A stretch of 64,000 nucleotides of DNA from Candidatus Obscuribacterales bacterium (lineage in GTDB: Bacteria; Cyanobacteriota; Vampirovibrionia; Obscuribacterales; Obscuribacteraceae). Shown here in pieces: positions 63,316-64,000 of this stretch. Where the stretch lies: the NCBI GenBank assembly GCA_019752635.1, contig JAIELX010000083.1:1-64000 (forward strand), read 5' to 3'. The translations under genes were made by a program, and so were the position numbers. The notes below the pieces were generated by a model. The model worked only from the letters and a program-made list of their open reading frames with translations, made no database searches and was not told where the DNA came from. How positions within the stretch are numbered: the stretch's first letter is position 1; every line of letters starts with the position of its first letter.

Positions 63316-64000
63316 CTACCTTGCGTGACTCATGCGCCGTGAATTCCATATTTCAAGGGCTTTGTGGCGTTTCTTCAGCCCTTCTGCGGCTACTTTCGCA
63401 ACATCTTGCGGACTGAGTATTTTGTCGAATACTCTGTCGCCGACATTTGCAGCAGCCTTAGGTGTCTTGTATCCAAGCTCGCGCGCTATTTCCGCCCAGC
63501 TCTTTCCTATAGCTAGCAGGTCCAGCATCCGGGCTTCCTTTGCAGAAATGTCATCGCGAATAAAAACATGCCTCATTTGCGATGCCACCAAAATGACTTC
63601 GCCCTTGATTGCCATTTTCAACTCGGATAGCATTTGAGGCACTTCGGAAATTTTGGCACGCTTGCACAAGTAGCCGTCACAACCGGCTGCTAATGCGCGT
63701 TGCCCGTCTGCCGGCGCCTTGGAATTTGTTAGCACGATGATTGTGCCATAAAATCCTTGCTGGTGCCGTAACTCTTCCAAGATGCGTATGCCTGCCAGTG
63801 AGCTGACGTTTTTGTCGCCAGTTCGAAAAGGCAGTTGCAAGTCCAGCAATACACAATCACAGTCGTGTATCGCGGGGGACCGCACGCGCTTTAGCGCTTC
63901 TTCTTCGTTGTTGATTACATCAACAACTTGTAACTCGGGATCTCTTTCAATTACCTCTCGCAAGGTATTCGAGAAGAGTTCATCATCTTCTACTATCAGT
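63316..64000 (-). CDS. Response regulator (REC plus HTH), 5' end beyond the window
   Basis: A leftward gene cut by the right edge; at least 227 residues are inside. Reading the frame up to position 64000 adds LIVEDDELFSNT, the classic acidic start of a receiver domain. The gene therefore does not begin at the TTG near 63963. The phospho-acceptor is Asp in VLLDLQLP, followed by the conserved Thr in VLTNSKAP and Lys in YLCKRA. A ~90-residue C-terminal part carries a LuxR/NarL-like helix-turn-helix (SAKEARMLDLLAIGKSWAEIARELGYK, then a recognition helix) and a Lys/Arg-rich end. It is probably a DNA-binding regulator; the cognate kinase is not visible. Confidence 0.85.
   Translation of the reverse strand, partial: LIVEDDELFSNTLREVIERDPELQVVDVINNEEEALKRVRSPAIHDCDCVLLDLQLPFRTGDKNVSSLAGIRILEELRHQQGFYGTIIVLTNSKAPADGQRALAAGCDGYLCKRAKISEVPQMLSELKMAIKGEVILVASQMRHVFIRDDISAKEARMLDLLAIGKSWAEIARELGYKTPKAAANVGDRVFDKILSPQDVAKVAAEGLKKRHKALEIWNSRRMSHAR

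Noticed and set aside
1..64000. tRNA, rRNA, prophage, insertion sequences and origin of replication.
   Set aside because: I looked for tRNA TΨC-like ends in the gaps, transposase motifs, integrase motifs and DnaA-box clusters by eye and found none that hold up.

Overview
The window reads as an ordinary bacterial chromosome of about 50% G+C with 32 protein-coding genes, one broken gene and no RNA genes that I can see. No marker gene fixes the taxon. The mix suggests a large-genome, environmental, non-photosynthetic relative of cyanobacteria (Candidatus Obscuribacterales / Melainabacteria type): two eukaryote-like Ser/Thr kinase genes, very large repeat proteins, a Pfa-like multidomain lipid synthase with its own phosphopantetheinyl transferase, a GH3-family ligase, an NHLRC2-like thioredoxin/NHL protein and an aerobic-type NadB. 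This is inference, at about 0.5 confidence.

Layout. 1-4.7 kb: an alpha/beta hydrolase, a small membrane protein gene bracketed by two near-identical ~155-bp direct repeats, a molbindin (Mop) gene, and a protein of three tandem MshEN-like units with a basic tail. 4.9-14.5 kb: a leftward row of a transmembrane Ser/Thr kinase, a 2417-residue multidomain protein and a small protein. The giant protein has W-rich repeats, two annexin-like repeats, a tandem Pro-Thr-Gln-Ile repeat and a C-terminal domain whose motifs resemble phosphothreonine lyases of the SpvC/OspF and lanthipeptide-lyase type. 14.7-18 kb: a DUF3592-like membrane protein, a SIMPL-domain protein, an unknown protein, a LysR remnant and an EVE-domain protein.

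18-30 kb: a single 3966-residue surface protein with a lipoprotein-type signal, a very Gly-rich PE_PGRS-like centre and beta-helix-like flanks. 30-46.5 kb: a secondary-lipid locus. It has a 2909-residue synthase (two FMN-type enoyl reductase domains, KS, AT, ACP, KR, DH), a 1468-residue partner (degenerate KS, AT, DH, PPTase) and a ceramide-glucosyltransferase-like GT2. A GH3-type acyl-adenylating ligase is encoded divergently. Together they look able to build a reduced fatty or polyketide chain, activate their own ACP, glycosylate the product and conjugate it.

46.7-58.6 kb: mostly envelope and housekeeping genes. These are an internally duplicated CPBP intramembrane protease, small membrane or secreted proteins, a GNAT acetyltransferase, the NHLRC2-like protein, a kinase-like protein with HRN and DGG in place of HRD and DFG (probable pseudokinase) with TPR-like repeats, endonuclease IV, and a TPR protein. 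59-62.6 kb: a compact nadC-nadA-nadB operon for de novo NAD synthesis from aspartate. The window ends with a small secreted protein and a response regulator whose 5' end lies beyond the right edge.

The best candidates for something new are the kinase / Thr-repeat / lyase-like giant protein module and the lipid locus with its unusual domain order.
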